Source of the DNA: an uncultured Bacteroidales bacterium
GTDB taxonomy: Bacteria; Bacteroidota; Bacteroidia; Bacteroidales; UBA932
Assembly (NCBI GenBank): GCA_944322925.1
Contig: CALUQM010000011.1
Coordinates: forward strand, 1-53,937
Direction: 5' to 3'
DNA length: 53,937 nucleotides
Positions 35,101 to 41,700 of the stretch are shown here, piece by piece (the stretch's first letter is position 1; the number at the start of each line of letters is the position of its first letter). The translations under genes were made by a program, and so were the position numbers. The notes beneath the pieces are model-generated. The model made no database searches. It was not told where the DNA came from and was given only the letters and a program-made list of their open reading frames with translations.

Positions 35101-35803
35101 ACTGCAGTATCATGTTGACCGGGAATGGAATATCCCTTGTCGTTTCGGAGATTACCTTGAAAAGAGGTTTTCCGTCGATGTCTACCGTGACGCCCCCGGT
35201 GTGGTTCAGAGGAGTGACGACAAATTTTTTCGGCAGCTTCAGCTTAGGATTGACTCCTGAATCCGAATTCTGTCTGTCGGCAAGAAGGGTGTTCTGTATT
35301 TCGAGTCCATAGACGATGCGGCAGCTCAGATCGTCCGATCTGCTTCTCATGATATACCATTTGGACCCCAGATTCATGTAACTGGTTTCCTCGCTGATGT
35401 CCGACAGCGGCGATATGATTCCCGACCTCAGATTGGACAGTCTTTCGAATACCATCCTCGTGCTTATGTCGTCATTGCTTATCGGGAACTGGTTGCACCA
35501 TGACTGCAATGTATCATACACGTATCTGTATATGACCATGTCGGGAGGCAGCTTTTCGAGCGACAGCCATTTCCCGTGGTCTGAATTCAGAGCCTGGTCT
35601 GCAAATTTCTCAAGTATGCCGAGTCTCTTTTCCACTTTCACCTTGAAGTCAGCCGCCGCCTTTTCCGCATTTTCAGTCGTGAGCGTAAGCGAGGTGGAGA
35701 GTATGAAAAAAAGTACGGCCATGGCAAGAAACAGTTTCCATGCCTCTTTTTTCAGGTTTACCCGGAATGAAGTCAGAATATGTTTCATCTGCGTCCTACT
35801 CAT
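32180..35803 (-). CDS. NtrY-like membrane histidine kinase
   Basis: A 1207-residue sensor kinase. A first membrane helix lies at about 23-42 and an extracytoplasmic region follows. A polytopic block of several helices spans about 235-455, then comes a second large sensor region, further helices near 690, 735 and 915, a HAMP linker (about 930-980) and the kinase core. The H-box is MARQVAHEIKNPLTPIKL with His986. The N-box NLLTNAIQAIE, G1 DDSGPGV and G2 GGTGLGLAI are intact. The H-box and overall plan match NtrY. It starts inside the last bases of rlmH (8-base overlap). Its probable partner is the convergent NtrC-like regulator. The signal sensed is unknown. Confidence 0.9.
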   Translation of the reverse strand: MSRTQMKHILTSFRVNLKKEAWKLFLAMAVLFFILSTSLTLTTENAEKAAADFKVKVEKRLGILEKFADQALNSDHGKWLSLEKLPPDMVIYRYVYDTLQSWCNQFPISNDDISTRMVFERLSNLRSGIISPLSDISEETSYMNLGSKWYIMRSRSDDLSCRIVYGLEIQNTLLADRQNSDSGVNPKLKLPKKFVVTPLNHTGGVTVDIDGKPLFKVISETTRDIPFPVNMILQWIALACFIISLLAYYWQHASVRAFPIVVLLLAAASAMSYRWGSGLKYVLEIFSPGIYADGAFFFSFGALMIVNCFVFCYLLCIYLGRKAFMAAVSGAKRPGIRILFYAFIIITFAGAGVYVHLTLVSLIMNSSLTLELYQWFNLSAYSAVVYVSYIAIMFCMMLILQLLRPAVHDLTGLKYNVLSKKWFFGFSVICALYLTVTVGVLGFRKEQDRLILLTNRLAVNRDLSLEIQLQSIEDEIASDPAVASLSQLDRSDMTILNRLNENYLYRISQDYSVTATLCRDNPGRRFRPNGERTPCLDYFGRKFISGTPIADNSRFRFIEDDFGNSGYIGSFIYYSTETGVVHMFLEIEEKDNLGENSYMNILGRDSRPGNVSLPPFYSYARFISGKLVGNRGNYPYPSILGTRITDAIERGTGHFRENGYIHFINRISDDEVIITSRTTRSWLTYFINFSYLIIFTYGILYLIPVRRGRKQAAFRNYYRSQINFVLSLSLFVTLIVMTSASIAFVTKRNNTNMYNMMSNKITTLQSLMETKTRLAGDWHDLNSPDIAAAMEDIRNTTKSDITLYTPGGKVFRSTTPEIFEKMILGTRMNQEAYYNIRYRNQRFFINREEIAGHPFYSLYAPLFNDKGVMVAILNSPYIGQNYVFRHDAFFYSAIIINVFIVLLLATVLLSTTIVNAIFKPLVKIGEKMSSTDLHSLEKIKYDRNDEISALVNAYNRMVTDLAESTRKLAQAERDKAWSEMARQVAHEIKNPLTPIKLEIQRLIRLKHKNDPNWDEKFDKVSAVVLEHIDILTETANEFSTFAKLYSEEPVLLDLDATLRDQLVIFDNKEDIDISYIGMPNAFVKAPKPQLIRVFVNLLTNAIQAIEIQKKDTGGAEHGKILICLRNSTEEGYYDIVFDDSGPGVSEENQARLFTPNFTTKNGGTGLGLAICRNIVEKCNGEIFYRKSYSLGGASFTVRLPKEKDQYT

Positions 35804-36269
35804 GATGATATGGTTCGCCCCGCATTATCGTGAAAGCCCGGTACAACTGTTCCAGAAAAATCGCCCTTACCATCTGGTGCGAAAATGTCATTTTGGACAG
35901 GGACAGTTTTTCATCGGCACGGGCATAGACGCTGTCGGAGAATCCGTAGGCTCCTCCTATTATGAAGACGATATCTCCGGAAGAATGCGAAATCCGCGAT
36001 TCAAGTTTCGCCGCCCACGCCGCAGAGGTGAATTCCGCGCCTTTTTCGTCCAGAAGGATTACATGGTCGGAAGGCGCTATGTTCTTCATCTGCAGATCTC
36101 CCTCCCGTGCCTTGACGAGTTCCCGGCTCATCGATGAGGTGTTTCTGATATCCGGAATCTCGACCATGCTGAAATTGACATAATGTTTCAGCCGGCCTGC
36201 ATACAGGCCGATGCCGGATTCTACCCATCCGACATTTGTCTTTCCCGTCATTATCAGTTTGATTTTCAT
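35796..36269 (-). CDS. rlmH: 23S rRNA pseudouridine1915 N3-methyltransferase
   Basis: A SPOUT methyltransferase that methylates pseudouridine 1915 in 23S rRNA helix 69. The ATG at 36269 gives 157 residues starting MKIKLIMTGKT, the usual length; an upstream ATG at 36326 would lie before the promoter. The trefoil-knot SAM site is FIIGGAYGFSDSVYARAD and the C-terminus is the conserved RAFTIMRGEPYHHE. The stop codon overlaps the start of the kinase gene, implying cotranscription. Confidence 0.96.
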   Translation of the reverse strand: MKIKLIMTGKTNVGWVESGIGLYAGRLKHYVNFSMVEIPDIRNTSSMSRELVKAREGDLQMKNIAPSDHVILLDEKGAEFTSAAWAAKLESRISHSSGDIVFIIGGAYGFSDSVYARADEKLSLSKMTFSHQMVRAIFLEQLYRAFTIMRGEPYHHE

Positions 36270-36295
36270 CAGTATCTTCTTTTTCCGACAGTCTA

Positions 36296-36327
36296 CAAAT
36301 ATACTTACGTGGCTCGGAATTTGCAAG
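36296..36327 (-). promoter_or_regulatory. Probable promoter for rlmH and the kinase
   Basis: On the minus strand TATATTTG (36303-36296) is an exact -7 match, and CTTG 20 bases upstream (36327-36324) is one mismatch from the -33 TTTG. Initiation near 36289 gives a leader of about 20 bases before the rlmH ATG. Confidence 0.55.
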
Positions 36328-36354
36328 TTAAGCGGTCCGATATTTCCACTGGTG

Positions 36355-36759
36355 ATGAATTATCTGATAAAAATAGCGGCTCTTGCTCCGGCGGTGCTCC
36401 TTGGTTATTGTCTGAATACATCGGCGCAGAATTTCGATGTTTTTACGCCTATTGCCAAATATATAAGGGTAGGGGATGCCGACAAGCTGTCCGCGTGGTT
36501 CGCCGATAACCTTGAGGTCGTCATTATTTCCAGAATCAACGACTCGAGCCGCAGACAGGCCCGGCAGATTATGAAATCGTTTTTCAGCGCATATAATCCG
36601 AGCGCATTCAAGATTACGCATCAGGTCGGAAAGTCGAACATGAAATATGCCCTGGGGGTGTTGAATGCTGGCGGAGAGAGGTTTATAGTCACTATTTTCG
36701 TCAATTACAACAAGCAGTCATACGAGATACAGCAGTTGAAGATAGAGAGGATAGAATGA
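36355..36759 (+). CDS. DUF4783 exported protein
   Basis: A 134-residue secreted protein. The ATG at 36355 gives a signal peptide (MNYLIKIAALAPAVLLGYCL, ending near NTSAQ); an earlier in-frame ATG at 36211 would lie in the rlmH coding region and is rejected. The mature domain (FTPIAKYIRVGDADKLSAWF; VGKSNMKYALGVLNAGGERF; VNYNKQSYEIQQLKIER) fits DUF4783, a small lumazine-binding-like (NTF2-type) fold found in Bacteroidota. The function is unknown. It is divergent from rlmH and ends before a long inverted repeat. Confidence 0.8.
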   Translation: MNYLIKIAALAPAVLLGYCLNTSAQNFDVFTPIAKYIRVGDADKLSAWFADNLEVVIISRINDSSRRQARQIMKSFFSAYNPSAFKITHQVGKSNMKYALGVLNAGGERFIVTIFVNYNKQSYEIQQLKIERIE

Positions 36760-36821
36760 TTTGGCACGGGTTTTGATAATTGTTTGGTCAGGTTAGTTTA
36801 GTTGTTAATAATAGGGTTATA

Positions 36822-36869
36822 GTTCGAAAATAGGGTGAATGGAAAATTCCATTCACCCTATTTTCGAAC
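36822..36869. terminator. Perfect 23-bp inverted repeat between convergent genes
   Basis: Positions 36822-36844 are the exact reverse complement of 36847-36869, separated by two bases. It lies between the DUF4783 gene and the convergent der gene. Neither side has a strong T-run, but the stem itself begins and ends with A/T-rich stretches. It most likely terminates or blocks transcription from both sides. Confidence 0.65.
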
Positions 36870-36880
36870 AGTATCCTCTC

Positions 36881-36906
36881 AACCCCCTGCACCCCCTGTT
36901 AGGGGG
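36881..36906. repeat. Small GC-rich hairpin/repeat before the end of der
   Basis: ACCCCCTG occurs twice (36883-36889 in part, and 36891-36898), and CCCCCT (36892-36897) pairs with AGGGGG (36901-36906) around a three-base loop. The run of C and G is unlike the AT-rich intergenic sequence around it. It may belong to a dispersed intergenic repeat, but only one copy is visible here. Confidence 0.4.
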
Positions 36907-36937
36907 ATCTCGCTTCCTTCCAGTCGCGGGGAAGAAT

Positions 36938-38248
36938 TTATTTCTGGCGGAAGAATATCTGCATCGGGCAGCCCGTGAAATCGAATTTCTCACGCAGCTG
37001 ATTCTCGATGAACCGCTTGTACGGATCTTTCACATATTGCGGAAGATTGCAGAAAAATGCGAATTTCGGATTTCTCGTCGGAAGCTGGGTCGCATATTTG
37101 ACCTTGATGTATTTCCCTTTCCATGCAGGAGGAGGATAATTCTCGATTACCGGCAGCATCTCGTCATTGAGTACGGATGTAGGGATCTTCTTGGAATAAT
37201 TTTCATATACTTTTGCAGCGGCGTTGAGAACATCCAGGATCCTTTGTTTTCTGATTACGGACGTGAAAATTATCGGCACATCGTTGAAAGGGGCAAGCCT
37301 CGATTTCAGTGCGGCTTCGTATTCTTTCATGGTATTGCTGTCCTTCTCCACGAGGTCCCATTTGTTTACCACGATTACGCATCCTTTCAGATTCCGTATT
37401 ATCAGGTTGAAGATACTCATGTCCTGAGATTCGAGACCGGTCTGGGCATCGATCATAAGGATGCAGATGTCCGAATGCTCTATCGCGCGGACGGATCTCA
37501 TGACAGAATAGAATTCGAGATCTTCGTGCACTTTCGACTTTTTTCTCATTCCGGCAGTGTCCACCAGCATGAATTCATGCCCGAACTTGTTGTAATAAGT
37601 CGCTATCGAGTCTCTGGTAGTGCCGGCAACCGGTGTCACTATATTCCTTTCCGTACCGAGCAGCGCATTGGTAAGCGAGGACTTGCCGACGTTCGGCCGT
37701 CCGACAATGGCGATATGCGGAAGGTCCGGACGCCCGTCCTCCGCGTCTTTGTTTTCAGAAGGAAGCCGTCTTACGATTTCGTCCAGAAGGTCTCCCGTAC
37801 CTCCTCCATTGGCGGATGAAATACTCCATACTTCGCCCAGTCCGAGAGAGTAGAACTGGTACGAATCGTACATTTTCGCACCTGAATCTACCTTGTTTAC
37901 GGCAAGTACGACAGGTTTTCCGGAGCGTCTCAGGATGTCTGCGATTTCCTCGTCATAATCAGTGATGCCTGTGCCGCACTCGGTCAGGAACAGTATCAGA
38001 TCCGCCTCTTCTATGGCCAGGACCACCTGTTTGCGGATTTCTTCTTCAAAGACGTCGTCGGAGTTCGATGTGTAACCTCCAGTGTCGACTACGGAAAATA
38101 TAGTCCCGCACCATTCGCATTTGCCGTAATGCCTGTCCCTGGTTACGCCGGACGTTTCGTCGACAATGGCCTGGCGCATTCCTACGAGTCTGTTGAAAAG
38201 TGTGGATTTACCTACATTCGGCCGTCCTACTATGGCTACAAGGCTCAT
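36938..38248 (-). CDS. der: Ribosome biogenesis GTPase Der
   Basis: A double GTPase needed for 50S assembly. The ATG at 38248 gives 436 residues beginning [19 protein letters not shown]. The two G domains have P-loops GRPNVGKS at about 8-15 and again at about 180 ([16 protein letters not shown]), each with DTxG (DTGGY; DTAGM) and NKxD (NKVD; NKWD) motifs. The C-terminal KH-like domain ends QIFFRQK. Its start overlaps the stop of the small membrane gene upstream as ATGA, so translation is probably coupled. Confidence 0.96.
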   Translation of the reverse strand: MSLVAIVGRPNVGKSTLFNRLVGMRQAIVDETSGVTRDRHYGKCEWCGTIFSVVDTGGYTSNSDDVFEEEIRKQVVLAIEEADLILFLTECGTGITDYDEEIADILRRSGKPVVLAVNKVDSGAKMYDSYQFYSLGLGEVWSISSANGGGTGDLLDEIVRRLPSENKDAEDGRPDLPHIAIVGRPNVGKSSLTNALLGTERNIVTPVAGTTRDSIATYYNKFGHEFMLVDTAGMRKKSKVHEDLEFYSVMRSVRAIEHSDICILMIDAQTGLESQDMSIFNLIIRNLKGCVIVVNKWDLVEKDSNTMKEYEAALKSRLAPFNDVPIIFTSVIRKQRILDVLNAAAKVYENYSKKIPTSVLNDEMLPVIENYPPPAWKGKYIKVKYATQLPTRNPKFAFFCNLPQYVKDPYKRFIENQLREKFDFTGCPMQIFFRQK

Positions 38249-38523
38249 AACTGGTCTTTTTTCTCTTTGTTTTTGAATACAATGTCGCATCCGGCGCAGT
38301 CGGAACATCCGAGATCACTGCAGGATGGATCGGTTTTCCCGTGTTTTCTGCCCCAAAGTTTCATTTCGTCTTCCTTGGCGCATCTGATGCCGAGTTTCCT
38401 CATCTCCTTATTGCGGCTTATTTCAGTTTCAGGAAACTTGCCGTTTTTCCGGAAAATGATGTTGAAACATAATCCGAAAACGCTGAGTCCGATGAAAACC
38501 AGTGCCGCAATAAAGATTTCCAT
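38245..38523 (-). CDS. Small single-pass membrane protein with C-terminal Cys cluster
   Basis: A 92-residue protein. Residues 4-24 form one membrane helix ([21 protein letters not shown]), followed by [23 protein letters not shown] and a Cys-rich end ([13 protein letters not shown]). The [10 protein letters not shown]-type segment recalls small NqrM-like/DUF539 membrane proteins of Bacteroidota, and the closely spaced cysteines suggest metal or iron-sulfur binding. Neither is certain. It lies 4 bases after prs and overlaps der by 4 bases. Confidence 0.7.
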   Translation of the reverse strand: MEIFIAALVFIGLSVFGLCFNIIFRKNGKFPETEISRNKEMRKLGIRCAKEDEMKLWGRKHGKTDPSCSDLGCSDCAGCDIVFKNKEKKDQL

Positions 38524-38527
38524 AATG

Positions 38528-39460
38528 TCAAATAATGAAATCCGGGCTGATAGGCTCGTCGTTGTATACCTTATATATAATATTGGCGAACATGTCCGCT
38601 ACCGAGAGCACGGTAATCTTGCTCTTGTCCTTTTCAGGATCCGACGAAAGCGGAATCGTATCGGTCACGATAACTTCCTCAAGGGCGGAATTAGCTATCC
38701 TTTCATAGGAGTTGCCGGAGAATACGGCGTGCGTGGCGCATGCGCGTACGCTCAGCGCGCCCATTTCCTTGAGGACATTCGCAGCCTTTGTGAGAGTGCC
38801 GGCAGTGTCGATCATGTCGTCCACGATAATGACATTCTTGCCTGCGACATCCCCGATTGCGGTAATCGAACCGACAACATTCGCCCTTTCGCGCGATTTA
38901 TGGCAGATTATGACAGGACACTGCAGATAGCGGGCGTAAGCATTGGCCCTTTTGGCTCCTCCCATGTCCGGTGCCGCGATTGCCAGATTTTCTATGTCTT
39001 TTTCCCTCAGATAAGGAAGGAAGATGGAACTTGCATATACATGGTCTACCGGAAAATCGAAAAATCCCTGTATCTGGTCAGCGTGCAGGTCGCATGTCAT
39101 TACCCGGTCGCATCCGGCGGCGTGAAGGATATTGGCTACGAGCTTGGCTCCGATGGAAACTCTCGGCTTGTCCTTTCTGTCCTGACGCGCCCATCCGAAA
39201 TACGGCATTACTGCGATTACGCTGTGGGCCGAAGCCCTCTTGGCCGCATCTATCATCAAAAGCAGTTCAAAAAGATTTTCTACAGGAGGAAATGTCGATT
39301 GTACGATAAATACTGTTGCACCTCTGACACTTTCATTGAAAGACGGCTGGAATTCCCCGTCGCTGAAAGTCAGGACATCCGACTGTCCGAGCTCGATATT
39401 GAGCGACTTGGCAATTTTTTCTGCAAGGGGTTTTGAACTCCTGCACGCAAATAATTTCAT
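38528..39460 (-). CDS. prs: Ribose-phosphate pyrophosphokinase
   Basis: Makes PRPP from ribose 5-phosphate and ATP for nucleotide, histidine and tryptophan synthesis. The ATG at 39460 gives 310 residues starting MKLFACRSSKPLAEKIAKSL; an ATG at 39478 adds six residues without family support. Visible motifs are FSDGEF, the MPYFGWARQDRKDKPR flexible loop, the metal-binding CDLHADQIQGFF and the PRPP-binding loop NVIIVDDMIDTAGTL. It lies between ysxC (31-base gap) and the small membrane gene (4-base gap). Confidence 0.96.
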   Translation of the reverse strand: MKLFACRSSKPLAEKIAKSLNIELGQSDVLTFSDGEFQPSFNESVRGATVFIVQSTFPPVENLFELLLMIDAAKRASAHSVIAVMPYFGWARQDRKDKPRVSIGAKLVANILHAAGCDRVMTCDLHADQIQGFFDFPVDHVYASSIFLPYLREKDIENLAIAAPDMGGAKRANAYARYLQCPVIICHKSRERANVVGSITAIGDVAGKNVIIVDDMIDTAGTLTKAANVLKEMGALSVRACATHAVFSGNSYERIANSALEEVIVTDTIPLSSDPEKDKSKITVLSVADMFANIIYKVYNDEPISPDFII

Positions 39461-39491
39461 TCTATGTTCGTTGTGCATCTCGGTAAGGTAT

Positions 39492-40103
39492 TTAGTTGTT
39501 GCTGTTTTCTGTCTGAACGAGTACTGATTCTATATAATCCAGGATTTCCTCTTTTCCCAGACCTGTCTCTGCCGAACTTACGAATACCGGCGGCAGTTCT
39601 TCCCAGTATTCGAGAATCTGCTGCTTGCATCTTTCGATCTGTGCCGTCCTGGCATTGACTCCGTTCTTGTCTCCTTTGGTGAAGATTATCGCGAAGGGAA
39701 TCCTGTTTTCTCCGAGTCTTGTCAGAAAATCCATGTCGATCTTGCCGATGTCGTGTCGGGAGTCGATCAGCACGAAAAGCATTATAAGGTCCGGAGAAAG
39801 GTTTATATAGTTCCTGATGATGTTCGCCAGTTTCTGCTGCCCTGTCTTGGACATGTTTGCATAGCCGTATCCCGGAAGGTCTACAAGATACCATTTCCTG
39901 TTGATAAGGAAGTGGTTTACCAGTCTTGTCTTTCCTGGCTTGGAGGAAGTCATTGCAAGCTTTTTGTTGTTGCACAGCATGTTTATCAGGGATGATTTCC
40001 CGACATTCGATCTTCCGATGAAAGCGAATTCAGGAAAAGACTGTGCCGGTCTTTCCGATATCCTGGTACTGCTGCCTGCAAATAATGCTTCCGTTATCTT
40101 CAT
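39492..40103 (-). CDS. engB: Ribosome biogenesis GTPase YsxC/EngB
   Basis: A GTPase needed for 50S assembly, related to YihA. The ATG at 40103 gives 203 residues starting MKITEALFAGSS. P-loop GRSNVGKSSLIN, G3 DLPGYGYA, G4 TKGDKN and G5 SSAETGLGK are all present. A longer in-frame reading from 40175 would begin upstream of the promoter and is rejected. It is first in the engB-prs-small protein-der run. Confidence 0.95.
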   Translation of the reverse strand: MKITEALFAGSSTRISERPAQSFPEFAFIGRSNVGKSSLINMLCNNKKLAMTSSKPGKTRLVNHFLINRKWYLVDLPGYGYANMSKTGQQKLANIIRNYINLSPDLIMLFVLIDSRHDIGKIDMDFLTRLGENRIPFAIIFTKGDKNGVNARTAQIERCKQQILEYWEELPPVFVSSAETGLGKEEILDYIESVLVQTENSNN

Positions 40104-40132
40104 TAACTGTCGAAACCTGATAAAATGCGTCG

Positions 40133-40165
40133 CAAAGATAGTATTTATCTCTCTAAAATAACAAA
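40133..40165 (-). promoter_or_regulatory. Promoter of the engB-prs-der operon
   Basis: On the minus strand TTTG (40165-40162), a 21-base spacer and TATCTTTG (40140-40133) fit the -33/-7 consensus. Initiation near 40126 leaves a leader of about 23 bases. Confidence 0.6.
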
Positions 40166-40263
40166 AAATTATCATTTCGGCTATCTTGAAACAGAAAAAT
40201 ATTTTATGAAATTGAAAAAAATCGCATATCCGGTAGTTTTAGTTGAAATTCATTAGGAAAATG

Positions 40264-40293
40264 CTTGCCGTCACATAAAAATCATTAATTTTG
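40264..40293 (+). promoter_or_regulatory. Promoter of xseA-xseB
   Basis: CTTG at 40264-40267 (one mismatch to TTTG), an 18-base spacer and TAATTTTG at 40286-40293 fit the -33/-7 pattern. Initiation near 40300 falls on the first possible ATG (40301), which favours the second ATG (40313) as the xseA start. Confidence 0.55.
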
Positions 40294-40312
40294 TAAAGAT
40301 ATGATAAATAAT

Positions 40313-41446
40313 ATGGAAGGGAAGTATATCGATCTTTATGAACTTCAGTCAAGACTGAAATCCGGGGTGGAAAATGTCTTTCCCGGAAAAGTGTGGCTGA
40401 AAGCCGAGATCAGTTCGCTGAAAGCAAAACCTTCCGGACATTGTTACATGGAGCTGTCCCAGAGTTCGGATATCGGAATCATTGCCAAGGCTCAGGCTGT
40501 GATCTGGGCATCCAGATACAGATTCATAGATCCGTTCTTCAGGTCTGTCACCGGGACCGGTCTATCCGAGGGAATGAACATCCTCGTGCAGGTAAGCGTC
40601 ACGTTCAGCCAGTTGTACGGACTTTCTCTCGTCATCGATGATATCGATCCCTCGTTTACGGTAGGTGAAAAGGAACAGTTGAGGCGGCAGACGATAGAGC
40701 GCCTTGAAAGGGAAGGTTATATGGACATGCAGAAAGAACTCGGTCTTCCTGTCCTTCCGTACAGGCTTGCCGTCATATCCGCTCAGGATGCGGCGGGATA
40801 CAGGGATTTTGCAAGGCATCTCGAGGATAACGGATACGGCTTCGTTTTCAGTCCGGTCCTTTTCCCGGCCATAATGCAGGGAACCGAGTCCCCGGCTTCC
40901 ATAGCCGCTGCTCTGGAGAAGGCGGCCTTATGCGATGACGGATTCGATATCGTGCTGATAATGAGAGGCGGGGGCGCGAGTCTTGATCTGGCCTGTTATG
41001 ATGACTATTCGCTTGCAGTGGCCATAGCTACATGTCCCGTGCCCGTTTTTACGGCTGTAGGCCATGATCAGGATTACCATATATGCGATATGGTGGCTTA
41101 CAGGCATCTGAAGACCCCTACGGCCATGGCGGATGAACTGATAGACTGCTATGCGGAAGAGGATGCGAGGCTTCTGTCTTTCGCATCGAGGCTGAAACTG
41201 GCTTTCATGAACAAGATATATGCAATGGAGAACCGTCTGGACATGCTTCAGACGAGGATCAGGTCGGCGGATCCGCGCAACATACTCGAAAGAGGCTATG
41301 TGCTTGCGCTGGATGCGGCCGGCGTGCCGGTAAAAAAGGCCGTCGGACGGTCTGCCGGCGAGAGTATTACACTGATGTTTTCAGACGGGACTCTCGACTG
41401 CGAGGTGAAAAACGTAAATTCAGAACTCAAATGGCAGGCAAAGTAA
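40313..41446 (+). CDS. xseA: Exodeoxyribonuclease VII large subunit
   Basis: The catalytic subunit of ExoVII, which degrades single-stranded DNA from both ends. The start at 40313 (MEGKYIDLYELQ, 377 residues) is preferred to 40301 (381) because the predicted transcription start lies at about 40300. The N-terminal OB-fold (VWLKAEISSLKAKPSGHCYMEL) is followed by the nuclease core with the conserved IMRGGGASLDLACYDDYSLA and GHDQDYHICDMVAYRHLKTPTAMAD. It is shorter than the E. coli protein (456) because the C-terminal helical region is reduced. xseB overlaps its end by 16 bases. Confidence 0.94.
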   Translation: MEGKYIDLYELQSRLKSGVENVFPGKVWLKAEISSLKAKPSGHCYMELSQSSDIGIIAKAQAVIWASRYRFIDPFFRSVTGTGLSEGMNILVQVSVTFSQLYGLSLVIDDIDPSFTVGEKEQLRRQTIERLEREGYMDMQKELGLPVLPYRLAVISAQDAAGYRDFARHLEDNGYGFVFSPVLFPAIMQGTESPASIAAALEKAALCDDGFDIVLIMRGGGASLDLACYDDYSLAVAIATCPVPVFTAVGHDQDYHICDMVAYRHLKTPTAMADELIDCYAEEDARLLSFASRLKLAFMNKIYAMENRLDMLQTRIRSADPRNILERGYVLALDAAGVPVKKAVGRSAGESITLMFSDGTLDCEVKNVNSELKWQAK

Positions 41447-41652
41447 GAAAAACGGCAGATGTTTCGGACAAGGCTTTCGATTATGCTGCGGCCGTGGATG
41501 AACTGGAAAAGATAGCGGCCAGGGTAGAGGATCCCGGAACAGGCATAGGCGATATCGACAAATATATCGGCAGGGCGGGGGAACTGATAACCGCCTGCAG
41601 GAAATATCTCCGTACCGCAAGGGAGAAGACAGATTCCATAGAGACAATATAG
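41431..41652 (+). CDS. xseB: Exodeoxyribonuclease VII small subunit
   Basis: The 73-residue small helical subunit of ExoVII, which wraps the large-subunit helices. The motif FDYAAAVDELEKIAARVEDP matches the family signature (F-Y-x-A-L-x-E-L-E-x-I), and the remainder is a second helix. It overlaps xseA by 16 bases, the usual arrangement. Confidence 0.9.
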   Translation: MAGKVRKTADVSDKAFDYAAAVDELEKIAARVEDPGTGIGDIDKYIGRAGELITACRKYLRTAREKTDSIETI

Positions 41653-41700
41653 GTTCCGGGATTTGCCCGGCTTTGGGATATACAGAAAAGAAATCGAATC

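Noticed and set aside
38129-39436. A 435-codon plus-strand open frame opposite der, the small membrane gene and prs
   Set aside because: Crosses three real minus-strand genes and has no protein-like motif.
41656-41670. CCGGG/CCCGG mini-hairpin before glgB as an attenuator
   Set aside because: Only five base pairs, no T-tract, and no alternative pairing partner or leader peptide seen.
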